This document shows, one piece after another, positions 1-11,104 of a stretch of DNA of 64,000 nt (the stretch's first letter is position 1; each line of letters starts with the position of its first letter). The DNA is from Nyssa sinensis (Eukaryota > Streptophyta > Magnoliopsida > Cornales > Nyssaceae): assembly GCA_008638375.1 (NCBI GenBank), contig CM018048.1, positions 558,001 to 622,000 of the forward strand, read 5' to 3'. The notes under the pieces were generated by a model. The model was not told the origin of the DNA and made no database searches. It was given only the letters and a program-made list of their open reading frames with translations. A program made the translations under genes and the position numbers.

Positions 1-437
1 ATATCCAAAGTATGACACGTGTATATTGAGAGCTCTTTAGGGTACAGATCAGGAAAGATTGTTTTATCCAGATAAAACAGGCACGGGGGATCAGAGGTAT
101 ATGGTTCAGAACATAGTACCATCATCCATGCCCTACCAACCTTAGAATAAGGAAACAAAGTTCAATATGGCAACTATTATATTTAGATATCTTCAAATTC
201 CTACTTTTATGGCTTCTAATCGTATTCAACTTAGGAGATCTGCAACCTATAAATAAGACCATAAGTTACACTTTCGATTCATGTTCAATTATTCTTTTCA
301 ATTATAGCTTTATTTTCTTTACTGACTTTATCATCAGAGCGGCTACCACCGAAGCCTACTCGGTGACCTTCTGACCCTGAGTTCTTGACAGGTAGCGAAG
401 GACGGGAGGCCCTCCTAATCAAAAAGAGCAACATTCA
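1..437 (+). mobile_element. 5' LTR (left end cut by window) of Tat-like retrotransposon A'
   Basis: This stretch is about 90% or more alike by eye to the LTRs at 34108-34566, 54883-55341 and 11441-11876. It shares the landmarks CACGTGTATATTGAG, CAGGCACGGGGGATC and GACAGGTAGCGAAGGACGG. The first roughly 20 bases, including the TG start, lie outside the window. The end near 437 (ACATTCA) is followed by a primer-binding-like TTTTGGCACCGTCTATGGG, so this is the 5' LTR of a plus-strand element. Confidence 0.85.
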
Positions 438-1137
438 ATTTTGGCACCGTCTATGGGAACGAAAATCGTTCTTGCTATCTTTTCTTCAAAACAAAAAATC
501 TTTTATTTTTTTCTTCTAAAAGGCAATAGCTCACAACCTTTGTCCTAGAAAGAATTTTCAAAATCCTTAAAATCAGCCTCCTTGCTGGAAGAGAAAGGAG
601 ACAAACACCTAATCATTTGCAACAACAGTTTGATCGGATTCAACGACAGTCTGATCAGATGCAGGAACAACTCACTGCCATGTCACAAGCTCTGGCTTCA
701 TTGGCTTAGAGCCAGCGGAGTAACCCTCTTCTTCATCCTTCTACTAAACATTGTTCACAGAGGAACCTAGCCTCCTGCTGCCACCACCACGGGCGGAGAA
801 TCCCCCAACGAGGAGTTGCCTAACACGCAACTTGGTACACCCCTATGGTACCACTCATATAGGGGTTGATCCCAAAATGTCAATAGCCGTAGGGAGAAGA
901 ATGCCCATACTTCATCCAACTGTCCACTATCAGAGTAGAACTAGGATTCTTATTCTAATGGCCTCTAGAGCCAATCTAGAGCCACAAGAATCCCAACCTC
1001 CCGAGGCTTCGGTTCCCCTAGTCTTGGAAGGGAAACATCCTTCAGCTAACATCAGACATATTCCTTCCCTGAGTTGAGGATCTGGAGGTACAAGACCAGA
1101 TCAACAACGCATTCCGATCCCATAACAAGTTTTACCA
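438..1137 (+). pseudogene. PBS and degenerate gag leader of Tat-like retrotransposon A'
   Basis: Just after the LTR, TTTTGGCACCGTCTATGGG resembles the primer-binding site of the plant Ty3-Gypsy Tat/Athila group. The following 700 bp aligns along its length with the start of gag in element A (34567-35240). The gag start codon seen in A at 34655 is ATA here (526-528), and stop codons break all frames. Short open stretches at 582-770 and 751-1077 are pieces of this dead gag. Homology to A stops abruptly near 1138, where another element joins. Confidence 0.7.
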
Positions 1138-1144
1138 TGAGGCC

Positions 1145-2700
1145 TGGTCTGTTATCGCAGGCAACCAAAAAACATAAAACCTAAACTCCTAAAAATACAT
1201 GTAGTAGTGCGAGTAAGGATCGTTCTCACGGAGAGTATCTAGCCTAGTTTTATGTTACGTGAACAAGGATGGGGGGATTTGAGTAAAACAAAAATAAGTT
1301 TAAGAAAAACAACTAAGGAACAATTCAGATTAAAGTATCAAAATCAATCAAAAGAACAAACCTTGATCTAAGTCAACATCCACCATCGGAATATTACAAC
1401 TGATCATCAATGCAAGTATATATCAATTCACACTTTGAATATTCACCGTTGAATATTCACCGATGCAAGTATGCATAAAGGTTATTGATTCAAATTAAGG
1501 GTGGCAAACTCTTTTAAAGTTTAATTTCCAGCCATGGCTTCCTCCTCTTATAAATCAAAATTGCTAGCAAATAAGGAATCAAGAGCTAGATCATTTTTTT
1601 CAAAATTTCTTCGAGCTTCCCTCCTTAACCTGCGCAAAGTTCTCTCTATTTCTGGATCGTACTGCAAATCACCTTGATTAGAAGATCAAGTTATAGTCAT
1701 AAACAATCAAGGAAACTCTAATAAACCATGAAAAACAAATCAGGAAAAATCTAGAGTAAAAAAAATAATAATAATAAATAAAAAGATAAAAATAATATAA
1801 CAAATTCTACGCTAAAACACAAATCACCTTGATTTTTTTATTTTTAAATTTCAAGAACGAAATAAGGATCACAAGAAGCATAAAAATCAACTAAAATCAC
1901 TCCCCGGCAACAACGCCAAAATTTGGTGTGCTGTCGTAGGCAACCAAAAAAATAAAACCCAAACTCCTAAAAATACATGTAGTAGTGCGATTAAGGATTG
2001 TTCTCACGGAGAGTATCTAGCCTAGTTTTATGCTACGTGAATAAGGATGGGGGGGTTTGAGTATAACAAAAATAATTTTAAGAAAAACAACTAAGAAACA
2101 ATTCAGATTAAAGTATCGAAATCAATCAAAAGAACAAACCTTGGTCTAAGTCAACATCCACCATCGAAATTTTACAACTGATCATCGATGTAAGTACATA
2201 TCAATTCACACTTTGAATATTCACCGTTGGAATTATTTTTCTATATCTCCTTAGTCGCAGTTAATTAGAAAACAAGCGATCTAATTAACCCTGACTATTA
2301 AACAACCCAAGACAAGTGCTAAAGGTTTAATCTAGTAGCAGCCTTAAGAATTAGAGAGATCGATGAAGCTAAACAACACAAGTACAAGCGGTTGTATTTA
2401 ATTTAGTCAAGCGTTTTTCCTAAGATTTAATAATTTCTGGCGCAACAAATTATTAAATCTTAGTTGCTTCACAAATTAGAGGGATCAAACAATTACAGTT
2501 TTGAAATCTAACCTAGCAGTAGATTGCAACGAATAATAAATTAGTAGGCCTCCTAGTAATTAAACGAGACAATCATAAAAATAAGAACAGAAGAACATCC
2601 GATACTTAACATAAATTGAACAATAAAAATGAATTAGATCTCACAGTTTTATTGATTTCTAGGCTTCCTATTTCCTTCGACCAATTATAAAAGTTTAGCC
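1145..2700 (-). mobile_element. Remnant of a small LTR retrotransposon with tRNA-Asp-type PBS, nested in A'
   Basis: Two direct copies of one sequence start at 1145 and 1924 (shared: GCAACCAAAAAA, then CTCCTAAAAATACATGTAG, then CACGGAGAGTATCTAGCC). Between them, read on the minus strand, TGGCGTTGTTGCCGGGGA (1918-1901) lies six bases from the end of the right copy. This is one or two changes from the tRNA-Asp primer-binding site used by Athila-like elements. The right copy is therefore the 5' LTR of a minus-strand element and the left copy (1145 to about 1455) a truncated 3' LTR. The interior of about 470 bp holds no coding region, so it is non-autonomous or deleted. The right edge (about 2700) is uncertain and no target duplication was found. 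Confidence 0.6.
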
Positions 2701-3188
2701 ACACAGGACCATGAAAACTTGAAGGAGAAGTTTTTAAAAGCCTTGTATTCATTACAAGGGCTATAGGTCTGGTCCTATTTCACTCAATGTACAGATCCCT
2801 AAAGGTCTTGTGTTTGTTACAAGTACTATATGACTAGGTCCATTTTTTATTCTACAAACCTCTAGAAAGCCCTTGTTTTATTCACACGTGTTTTAGGTTT
2901 GAATTATCAGTATACAGACAACTGAAAAATCTTGTTTTAATTTCAAGTGTTACGATTCTGTATATCCTTCTTTTCAAACTTTTGAAATAAGCTTATGAGT
3001 GCTTTAGATCTCTAAAGGGCTAATGTTTTCTAGTGGTCTGAATGTTGATGAGATTATCTTAAAATTAGACATACCACAAGAATAACAAACAAGACACAAG
3101 TGAATGAAATGAATAAAAGTTTCATAAATTAACCCAAAAGTGGGAGAATTACAAGCTCGGAAGGACTAAAAAAAAATGTTACAAAATC

Positions 3189-5062
3189 CTAACTAATGGT
3201 CCTCGGTGGGGGGGCTTTTCCCTCGGGATCTGTGGACTCTGCTGGGGCGACTTTGGAAGGACTCGGTGCAGGTTCATCTACTGAAACCTCATCTACGCCA
3301 GAGATGTCGAGATCAGGATACAACTTCTGGATCTTTTTTTGAAAAGTTTCATATCCATGGTCCGCGAATTCTTCGCCCAGCCTCTGCACCTCTTCTTTGA
3401 GGGCTTTTTCTATCTCTTCTCTCGCCACTTGAACGCTGGTGGCAAGATTCAGAGCAGCAGCGGCCTCAGCCTCCTCTTTTTCTTTCTTTAGGTTTTCCAA
3501 CTCTGAAGCCAGAACATTCTTCTATGACAGAGCGGGCTGTCCTGAGCTGGAGCTGAGTTTCGTCCAGCTTAGCTTGGAGTTTGTCCTCCCGTTCTGATTC
3601 CTCGGGACAGTCCATGATAGCAGCCATGACATGAACCGCTTATAAACAAACAAAAATTAGATAAGTCAATGAGGAAAAAAGTTAATCACATATATGAAAT
3701 CAACTAAAGAACAAAATAAGACAATTATACCCTCATGTGAGAAACCAGGAGGTCCTTGGCTATCTTTTGAGGTTTCAGACCCTTGAAGCAACCTGCAACC
3801 AAGCTCCAGGCCTTCTTGTAGGCCCTCTTTATAACCATCTCCCTAGGTTTTAACCGTGGCCACCCCGGGAGGAACCTTACCTATTTTTCCTTTACTGCGG
3901 GATCCAGGGAGCGTTATAGGGGCTAGAGGTGGTGGCAGCTCGCACCGTACAGTTGGCAGGGCTAGCTCCTTAGAAACCGTACATTCGGGGGAATTGGGTC
4001 CCCCCACTTTGATTCTCCTCTTTTTTTTTAGAAGGAGCTTGTACCACAGAGGTGGACGTTCCCCCGGCCTTTTTGGTTCCAGACATCCTAACTCGTCATA
4101 GCGGTCTTCTTCAAAACCTTCGACTTGTCCTTCACCAGTTCAGCGTCCATAAAGTTCTTGAGGGTAAGAACTCGACCGTGGGGATGGTCTTGTGGGTGAA
4201 GAAGTCTTTTGTACTTCTCTTGTAGGTCGGGAGTAAAAATCGACCTTCTCCAAGCCTTTTATCTGTGACAATAGAAATTTAGAGAAAACGTTAGTTAAGT
4301 TGGAATGGAATTATAGTATTTAGGTTAGAATCCAAAGTTCTGTAGGCTCACCCTTAAAACCAGTGTGCCAAGGGAAGAAACTGTTTCGGTTCTCGAAGTC
4401 TTCGTGTTCCCAGCCACCATTGACAAAGAAGTACCACTTTTTCTGTGTCTTGTTGAAAGTGGGTACCAAGGTCAATGGTTTAAACCTTTTTTCAAAGGAC
4501 ATATAGAACATCCCCTCTGACTTCAAGAATTTCATCTCTAATTACTTCTAATAAGGTCCAAATCTACTTCAACTTTGTTTTGGTGACCTAGGAGTAAGAA
4601 GGCCATTAGTTGCTTCCAACCGTTGATGTTCAGTTCGGCAAGGCAGATCTTGAACCAGCTAAAAAACTCGTTCACTAGAAGATGGAAAGGGAAATGTACA
4701 TTGCCCTCAAACTATTCAAGATAAGTGTAGATCTCTCCTCTCTCAATATCCGATGGGCGATCTACAACCCTCGGAATCCTACAGGACACATTCTAAGGAA
4801 AATAAAAATTAATTCTAAGGGCATCTAGTATGCTTTCAGTCATGGCATTTTCGCCTTCCTCACTCTTATGCGGCTGGCTCGACGAGCCAACTTCTCTATC
4901 CCTAGACTCGGGGTGCGCTTCAATCGGAAGCACTCCCGAGCTATTACCAGAAGCACTTTCAACTTCGTCGCTCGAAATAGGGCCTAGTGCCCCCTGATTC
5001 CCTATTTCTACCAATTGTCTCTCTTCCTCTCCTGTGCTTGAATAAGCATAAGAGGTCGACAT
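3189..5062 (-). pseudogene. Antisense ORF of Tat-like retrotransposon A' (putative gypsy-type transposon domain, degenerate)
   Basis: Read against the element's own strand, an ATG at 5062 opens a serine/glutamate-rich N-terminus (begins MSTSYAYSSTGEEERQ). Next come a segment with FHLLVNEFFSWFKICLAEL, a segment with FLKSEGMFYMSF then KKWYFFVNGGWEHED, and a C-terminal coiled coil (LENLKKEKEEAEAAAAL) ending in a segment with YPDLDISGVDEVSVDEP. This order matches the plant putative gypsy-type transposon family (PF04195, Transposase_28) as I know it. Members lie between integrase and 3' LTR of Tat-lineage elements, in antisense. Its function in transposition is unknown. Several frameshifts and stops break it, for example a stop just after INFYFP near 4790. 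The other copy, at 52486-54423, is broken at different points. Confidence 0.65.
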
Positions 5063-5539
5063 CCTCACGAATGAAGTAAGGGAGGAAAAGAAGAATAAAA
5101 CCAAAAATAGAAATAAGAAAATGAAGGAATGTTGTCATAATTGACCAAAAATTGAAGGATGAACATCGGAGTAATCTTCTAGTACACCAGAAATTGCTTG
5201 GGAGCCTTCTTTTGCTTAGAGTTTAACTTGAAACATTAGATAGTTCGTAAAAGACTCTTCTTGGAGAGATTTCGTCTATTTATAAGACAACCCAAGGAGG
5301 ATCGACATTTATGACCTCGATATCCCAACCGACGGTTGGCCAATAATGGCCTCAATTATTCAATCGGTGGCTAGTGCAATGATGATGTTGTAATTGTCCC
5401 ATCAATGGCTATTTTATCAGAATACGAAATGGCGCATTAATAAAAATACGTGTGACTCTTTAGAAATCTTAACCTTAGCTCTGCACGAATCCCCCAGAAC
5501 TGAGGCTCGAGATGGGGGTAGCTGACACTACAAGAAAAA

Positions 5540-5865
5540 TCACTATTAGCGACACACGAGTGCGTCGCTAATAGTGGTATTTTGCATCGCTAAAAGCGTC
5601 GCAAATAATGGCGTCACTAATAGTAACTTTTAGCAACGCCTAATGTACGTCGTTAATAATTGGGCACGCACGTCGCAAAAACTACACAAGAATGCAATGT
5701 GCGTTGCTGAAAACCACTATTAGCGACGCACACTGGGCGTCGCTAATGGTCGTTTTTAGCGACACTCAGATGGGCGTCGCAAATAGTTGTTTTCAGCGAC
5801 TCCCCCACTGAGCGTCGCTAATGATGACTTTTAGTGACGCCCAGTGTGCGTCGCTAATACTTTTT
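5540..5865. repeat. Left subterminal inverted-repeat zone of the CACTA element
   Basis: At least eight copies of the core GCGACGC(A/C)C or its reverse TGCGTCGCTAA occur in alternating orientation, separated by loops of a few to about 20 bases. They could form hairpins. A matching zone lies at 11105-11425. Confidence 0.8.
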
Positions 5866-6312
5866 TTTTAAAAAAAAAAAAATCATATTTGCTTTGTTTT
5901 ATTTGTTGTTTTATTTCTGTATCAATCATCCATACATCCTGATATACAATAAAATCTAAGCATTCTGAAATGAATATATTAAAAAAAAAATACATTCATA
6001 TATATATATATATACATATTAAACTAATTATGTACATTTGTAAAACTACAATTTAACAATAAATAGAAAAATTAAAAATTGTCTCCAAAAATGTAAATAC
6101 AGATGTCCATGAAAAGAAAAGAAAAAAAAATAAAAATAACAAGTTTCGGTGCAAAAGATAAAGACGGCGCACCTAATAATCTCGATCAATCTGAAATAAA
6201 GATTAAATGATATATATTAGAACAATTATTAAATATATATGAACATAGAATGTGAGAAGTTTTTTTTTTTTTTTTGCATGCATAAATAGTAAGAACGGCA
6301 TAAAGTAGAATA

Positions 6313-7930
6313 AGTTTATTTTATAATTTGTGAGGTGTGTGATGGGGTTTCGGTGTAGTTAGGCCGATATCCGGCATTTTGGTTTGTCAAAACCCCAAAA
6401 TGGGCTTTTTTGGAGCTGAAACTTGCATAAGTTTCAAACCGGGCATCCGAACCGAGTGCCGTAAGTTCGTGCAAGTTTATTTTATTATTTTTGAGGTGTG
6501 TGATGGGGTTTCGGTGTAGTTAGGCCGATATCCGGCATTTTGGTCTGTCAAAACCCCAAAATGAGCCTTTTTGGAGCCTGAAACTTGCATAAGTTTCAAA
6601 CCGGGCATCCAAACCGAGTTTTGTAAGTTCGTGCAAATTTATTTTATCATTTTTGAGGTGTGTGATGGGGTTTCCGTATAGTTAGGCCGATATCCGGGGT
6701 TTTGGTCTGTCAAAACCCCAAAAATGGGCCTTTTTGGAGCTGAAACTTGCATAAGTTTCAAACCGGGCATCCGAACTGAGTGCCGTAAGTTCGTGAAAGT
6801 TTATTTTATCATTTTTGAGGTGTGTGATGGGTTTTCGATGTAGTTAGGCCGATATCCAGCATTTTGGTATGTCAAAACCCCAAAATGGGCTTTTTTGGAG
6901 CTGAAACTTGCATAAGTTGCAAACCGGGTATCCGAACCGAGTGCCGTAAGTTCAGTGAAAGTTTATTTTATCATTTTTGAGGTGTTTGATGGGGGTTTCG
7001 GTGTAGTTAGGCTGATATCCAGTATTTTGGTCTGTCAAAACCCCAAAATGAGCCTTTGTGGAGCTGAAACTTGCATAAGTTTCAAACCGGGCATCGAACC
7101 GAGTGCCGTAAGTTCGTGCAAGTTTATTTTATCATTTATGAGGTGTGTGATGGGGTTTCGGTGTAGTTAGGCCAATATCCAGGGTTTTGGTCTGTCAAAA
7201 CCCCAAAATGGACCTTTTTGGAGCTGAAACTTGCATAAGTTTCAAACCGGGCATCCGAACCGAGTGCCATAAGTTCATGAAAGTTTATTTTATCATTTTT
7301 GAGGTATGTGATGGGGTTTCAGTATAGTTAGGCCGATATCCGGCATTTTGGTCTGTCAAAACCCCAAAATGAGCCTTTTTAGAGCTGAAACTTGCATAAG
7401 TTTCAAACCAGGCATCCGAACCGAGTGCAGTAAATTCGTGCAAGTTTATTTTATCATTTGTGAGGTGTGTGATGGGGTTTCAGTGTATTTAGGCCGATAT
7501 CCGGAGTTTTGGTCTGTTACGGGCATCCGAACCGAGTGCAGTAGTAAGTTCGTGCAAGTTATTTTATCATTTGTGAGGTTGTTGTGATGGGGTTTCAGTG
7601 TAGTTAGGCGATATCCGGAGTTCTTTGGTCTGTTTAAAACTCCCAAATGGGCCTTTTTGAAGCTAAAACTTGCATAAGTTTCAAACCGGGCATCCGAATC
7701 GAGTGCCGTAAGTTCGTGCAAGTTTATTTTATCATTTGTGAAGTGTGTGATGGGGTTTCAGTGTAGTTAGGCCGATATCCGGGGTTTTGGTCTGTCAAAA
7801 CCCCAAAATGGGCCTTTTTGGAGCTGAAACTTGCATAAGTTTCAAACCGGGCATCCGAATCGAGTGCCGTAAGTTCGTGCAAGTTTATTTTATCATTTGT
7901 GAGGTGTGTGATGGGGTTTCGGTGTGTGTG
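6313..7930. repeat. Tandem array of about 11 units of about 161 bp inside the CACTA element
   Basis: Each unit contains GTTTATTTTATCATTT, then GTGTGTGATGGGGTTTC, GTTAGGCCGATATCCGG, TCTGTCAAAACCCCAAAATG and GAGCTGAAACTTGCATAAG. Unit starts lie near 6313, 6475, 6636, 6798, 6960, 7121, 7283, 7444, 7557, 7720 and 7882. The unit near 7444 is shortened to about 115 bp. Open reading frames on both strands here are read-through of the repeat, not genes. Confidence 0.9.
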
Positions 7931-7979
7931 TGTGTAAACTATGATGCAGCATATAATATTTATATAAAATAGGAATATA

Positions 7980-8436
7980 ATGGTATCCGGTGTTGCATGT
8001 GGAATACCTTTTGTTCTAAAAGTTGAAGCTTCCATGATCTCATCAGGGTCAAGGGTTTCCCTTTTTATCTCACGATTTGACTCCAGTGGAAACTCTTTCT
8101 CGCAAGCACTTGAATCAAACACACACACATTAAAATGCATGTCTCCTATATGCTCAAATACTGCAAAATCTCCGAGACAGAGGGCATGGTGTTGCGCAAA
8201 ATTATCCCAACCTTCTCGGAAGTAAATAAATCCTTCGGCACATTTACCAATTTTAACATACCATGTCCCTTGACAACTTGTTAGAATTGCTGCTTCCGAT
8301 TTTACTTCACCTAGTTTTCTACAAAAAGCCGGTAGAATGAGCTATGCAAATTTGAAATTCAGAAAACTATATTAGAATGTGTGAGTCACTATGAAATGTT
8401 GCTACATTAAGAAAAGAAAAGACACTTGGACTGACC

Positions 8437-8467
<31 letters not shown>

Positions 8468-8478
8468 AATATACAAAC

Positions 8479-8517
<39 letters not shown>

Positions 8518-8609
8518 TAACATACAAGTTCTATAAGGAAATCAGGCATCATGACCTTGAAGAAATGCCTGGAAATAGGAAGCTCCTTTCCATTGGAGAA
8601 AGAAGACAT
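7980..8609 (-). pseudogene. Captured fragment of a B3-domain (REM-like) transcription factor gene inside the CACTA element
   Basis: Exon 1 (about 8609-8526) starts MSSFSNGKELPISRHFFKV, the opening strand of a plant B3 DNA-binding domain. A GT at 8525-8524 and an AG at 8343-8342 bound an intron carrying CA, TA and GA microsatellites. Exon 2 starts at 8341 in the same phase with LILPAFCRKLGEVKSEAAIL. It then shows TWYVKIGKCAEGFIYFREGW, FAQHHALCLGDFAVFEHIG and MHFNVCVFDSSACEKEFP, the rest of a B3 fold in the usual order. Joined, the two exons give one B3 domain with no stop or frameshift. B3/REM proteins are nuclear DNA-binding factors. The reading runs into the tandem array near 7930 with no natural C-terminus, so this is a truncated copy, probably a transduplication. 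Whether it is transcribed is unknown. Confidence 0.8.
8433..8518. repeat. Compound (CA)n-(TA)n-(GA)n microsatellite in the intron of the captured B3 fragment
   Basis: The run begins with about 14 CA units, then ATATATATATAT, then about 12 AG units. The leucine/serine- and histidine/threonine-rich open frames here are artefacts of these repeats. Confidence 0.9.
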
Positions 8610-8814
8610 ATTTTCACCTAGTTGGCAAGTATGACAGTCAAAACAAAGAAGAGACATCCTATCAGTGGTATCGGAAATGAAATTTAACTGGTGACGACTT
8701 AGGATAAATTATAGTGGCCATCTATCCACATACATGAAACACAAGAGGGGAAAAAACACAGTCATGGAAAAATACATGTTGAATGAACACATACAGAAAA
8801 AAGGTCCAAATGCA

Positions 8815-10870
8815 CACTACAACAAAAGGCACTATTAAATTTTTATTTATTTTATTAAAATTAATTATAATAATCTTCCTATCAAACAATATATTACATT
8901 TATTTAAAAAAAATGACACGACAGAATAGAATTAAAATAATATTAATTTTCTTAAAAATGTATTATTCTATTAAGTTTAATTAAAATTTTCATATAAAAT
9001 AAAATAAAATATTATTATAAACATTAATTATATAATATAAAAAAATTTATTAAATAAAAGGTGAAGCGAGATTAGAATGCCTTCATCTCTCAAAATTGTC
9101 CAACTTTTTTCAAATCCATTCACGAGAGATGGGTATAATTTATCTTACTGTTTTTTTTATGAGAGTCATCTTTTTAATTTTAATTCATAGGCAATGTAAT
9201 TTTAGAACAAAAGGTAACTAATACATAATAAACCTTAATATTTAGGCCAAAAACTTTGAAAAGTTCATTTATTTAACCACCGAGCTAATCTATTTCATGA
9301 TTACCTGAATCAATAGAGTGTGGGGTTTTAAGACTTCTGGACAACAAATCTGCAATGGGTAAGATGGGATCTACGTATCCAATATAGCATGATCGAAACT
9401 AGTAACAGAACTTGATCTACGTATCCAATATAATTTATCCAATATTTTCTTTTCTTTTCTCTTCTCTTCTCTCCAAAACTTCCAAACAAACTATTAGTGT
9501 AGATATAAGAATAATAATCTTATTAGGCTATCTTACCAGCGATCAGTTGTATTGGATAATGCATTATTCAATCAGAAAATTGATTAACCTGTCTCCTAGA
9601 TGGAACACTAATTTTTATAACTTCAGTTAAATATCCAAGCACTTATATTTAAACATACTATTCTACTTGTTAAATATATGTACTATATATATGCTAGTTG
9701 CTAACATTTTTAAAGCTAACTTTTTTTATGGTACAAGCACTACAAAAAAAAAAAAAAAAATTAACTCAAGATCAAAGTAGAACATGATCAATTTCATTTT
9801 TTGTTTTCTTTATTGTGTTTCTATGTAATGCATAACAGAACATAAGTCAGAGTGCAATTTGAAGAACTTTTAACAAGGTTAAATTTATACATGAAAGAAT
9901 TTTTGTTATTTTATTTTATTCTTTTTGGGTTACCAAACAAAGAGATGACTGAAACCTTTTGGCATCTTAAAATAAATAAACAAATTTTTATTTTATAACC
10001 TTGTTATTTTCATAATATTTTTATAATTTATGTATTTTTACGTTAATTTTAATTAATATAACATTAAATATATATTATATAGTTATAAAAAAATATATAA
10101 AAATATTTTTTATATATATTATCAGTACTTTTTAACCTATACATTTACTTTATTGAGAAAAACCATGCACACAACATGCAAATTGTTCCAAAAAAAAAAT
10201 AATAATAATGTTATTGAAAGTTCAAATTTGTATGTAGAGATGGATTCATAAATTTTAATTATAAGAGGTATAAAAATTATAAATATATAAAAAAATTGAG
10301 AGGTTAAGTCTTATTTTATTAAAAAATTCTAATAAAATTAGTAGTAAAAGAATTAATATTCACAATTTTGAGAAAGTCAAATTCTATTTTGAAAAAAAAA
10401 TTAACAAAATTAGTAATAAAAAAAAGCAAGATGCAATTTAGAAAGAGAAGGGGCAAATCTTATTTTATTAAAAACTTTTAACAGAATAGTGATGAGATGA
10501 ATCTACTTTCTAATAAATGATACTTCACATTTATGAGAACATTACTACCTTTTCTTTATGGTTTTGGTTTTTTTCAATCGAAAGTATTTTTTGTTTAACA
10601 GAGTTAAAAATTGGTGGCAATATCCCAATTTCGTTCAGAAAAAAAAAATGCTAATGAATTTTGTTAACATTTTTTAAAATTAACAAATTTCAATTTAAAT
10701 ATGTGTGTGTGTATGGATATATAGTGGATCCAGTGTTTGATCAGGAAAGTAAAGGAGCCATTTAGCAGTGACCATCTATCCAAAATTATTTTAATCTTAT
10801 TAGGTTTGCATTTTTTTCTAATGGAAATGAAATATGGGATTCAAACAAAAGCATCCTAGCTAGACTGGAG
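8815..10870. other. AT-rich interior of the CACTA element, no gene seen
   Basis: The sequence is dominated by A/T homopolymers and TTTTATTTTA-type runs. A CACTACAACAAAAGGCACT near 8815 looks like a transposon tip, but no inverted partner was found. A short direct repeat, GATCTACGTATCCAATATA, occurs near 9369 and 9413. No reading frame has coding character. Confidence 0.6.
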
Positions 10871-10879
10871 CAGAATCCA

Positions 10880-11100
10880 AGCACGCAAGAGCAGCAATCG
10901 AAGCATAATGAAATAGATCTGAGTTTGAGAGAGAGAGAAGAGAAAGGACAGTGGCCTACCTTGGGCGTCGTATGCCTCCCCGATGTGCTCCCCCCTTCCT
11001 TTTTTAGTTTTTAACCCTACAGAGTGATGGAAATGGCGCCTGAAAGAGAGAGAGAAAGACAGTCTGAGAGAGAGACAGAGCGCTCAAATGGATGTAAATA
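10880..11100 (-). other. Possible 5' leader of the captured gene (CT-rich on the minus strand)
   Basis: On the minus strand this is rich in CTCTCTCT tracts and contains CGCCCAAGGTAGGCC, which could be a splice donor (CCCAAG/GTAGGC). It lies upstream of the B3 fragment on the same strand, just inside the CACTA end. This would fit a promoter-proximal leader carried with the captured gene. This is inference only; there is no ORF. Confidence 0.25.
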
Positions 11101-11104
11101 TAAG

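Noticed and set aside
7348..7900. Possible CRISPR-like array because of regular spacing
   Set aside because: The units are fully repeated with no unique spacers and lie inside a plant transposon; it is a minisatellite.
6955..8140. Several open frames on both strands in 6955-8140
   Set aside because: They are translations of the 161-bp tandem array; the same residues recur every unit and frames break where units vary. Only the B3 segment, from about 8104 down to about 7980 on the minus strand, is real coding sequence.
8815..9760. Nested CACTA or MITE bounded by CACTACAACAAAAGG (8815) and CACTACAAAAAAA (about 9741)
   Set aside because: The two tips are in direct, not inverted, orientation, and no target duplication was found.
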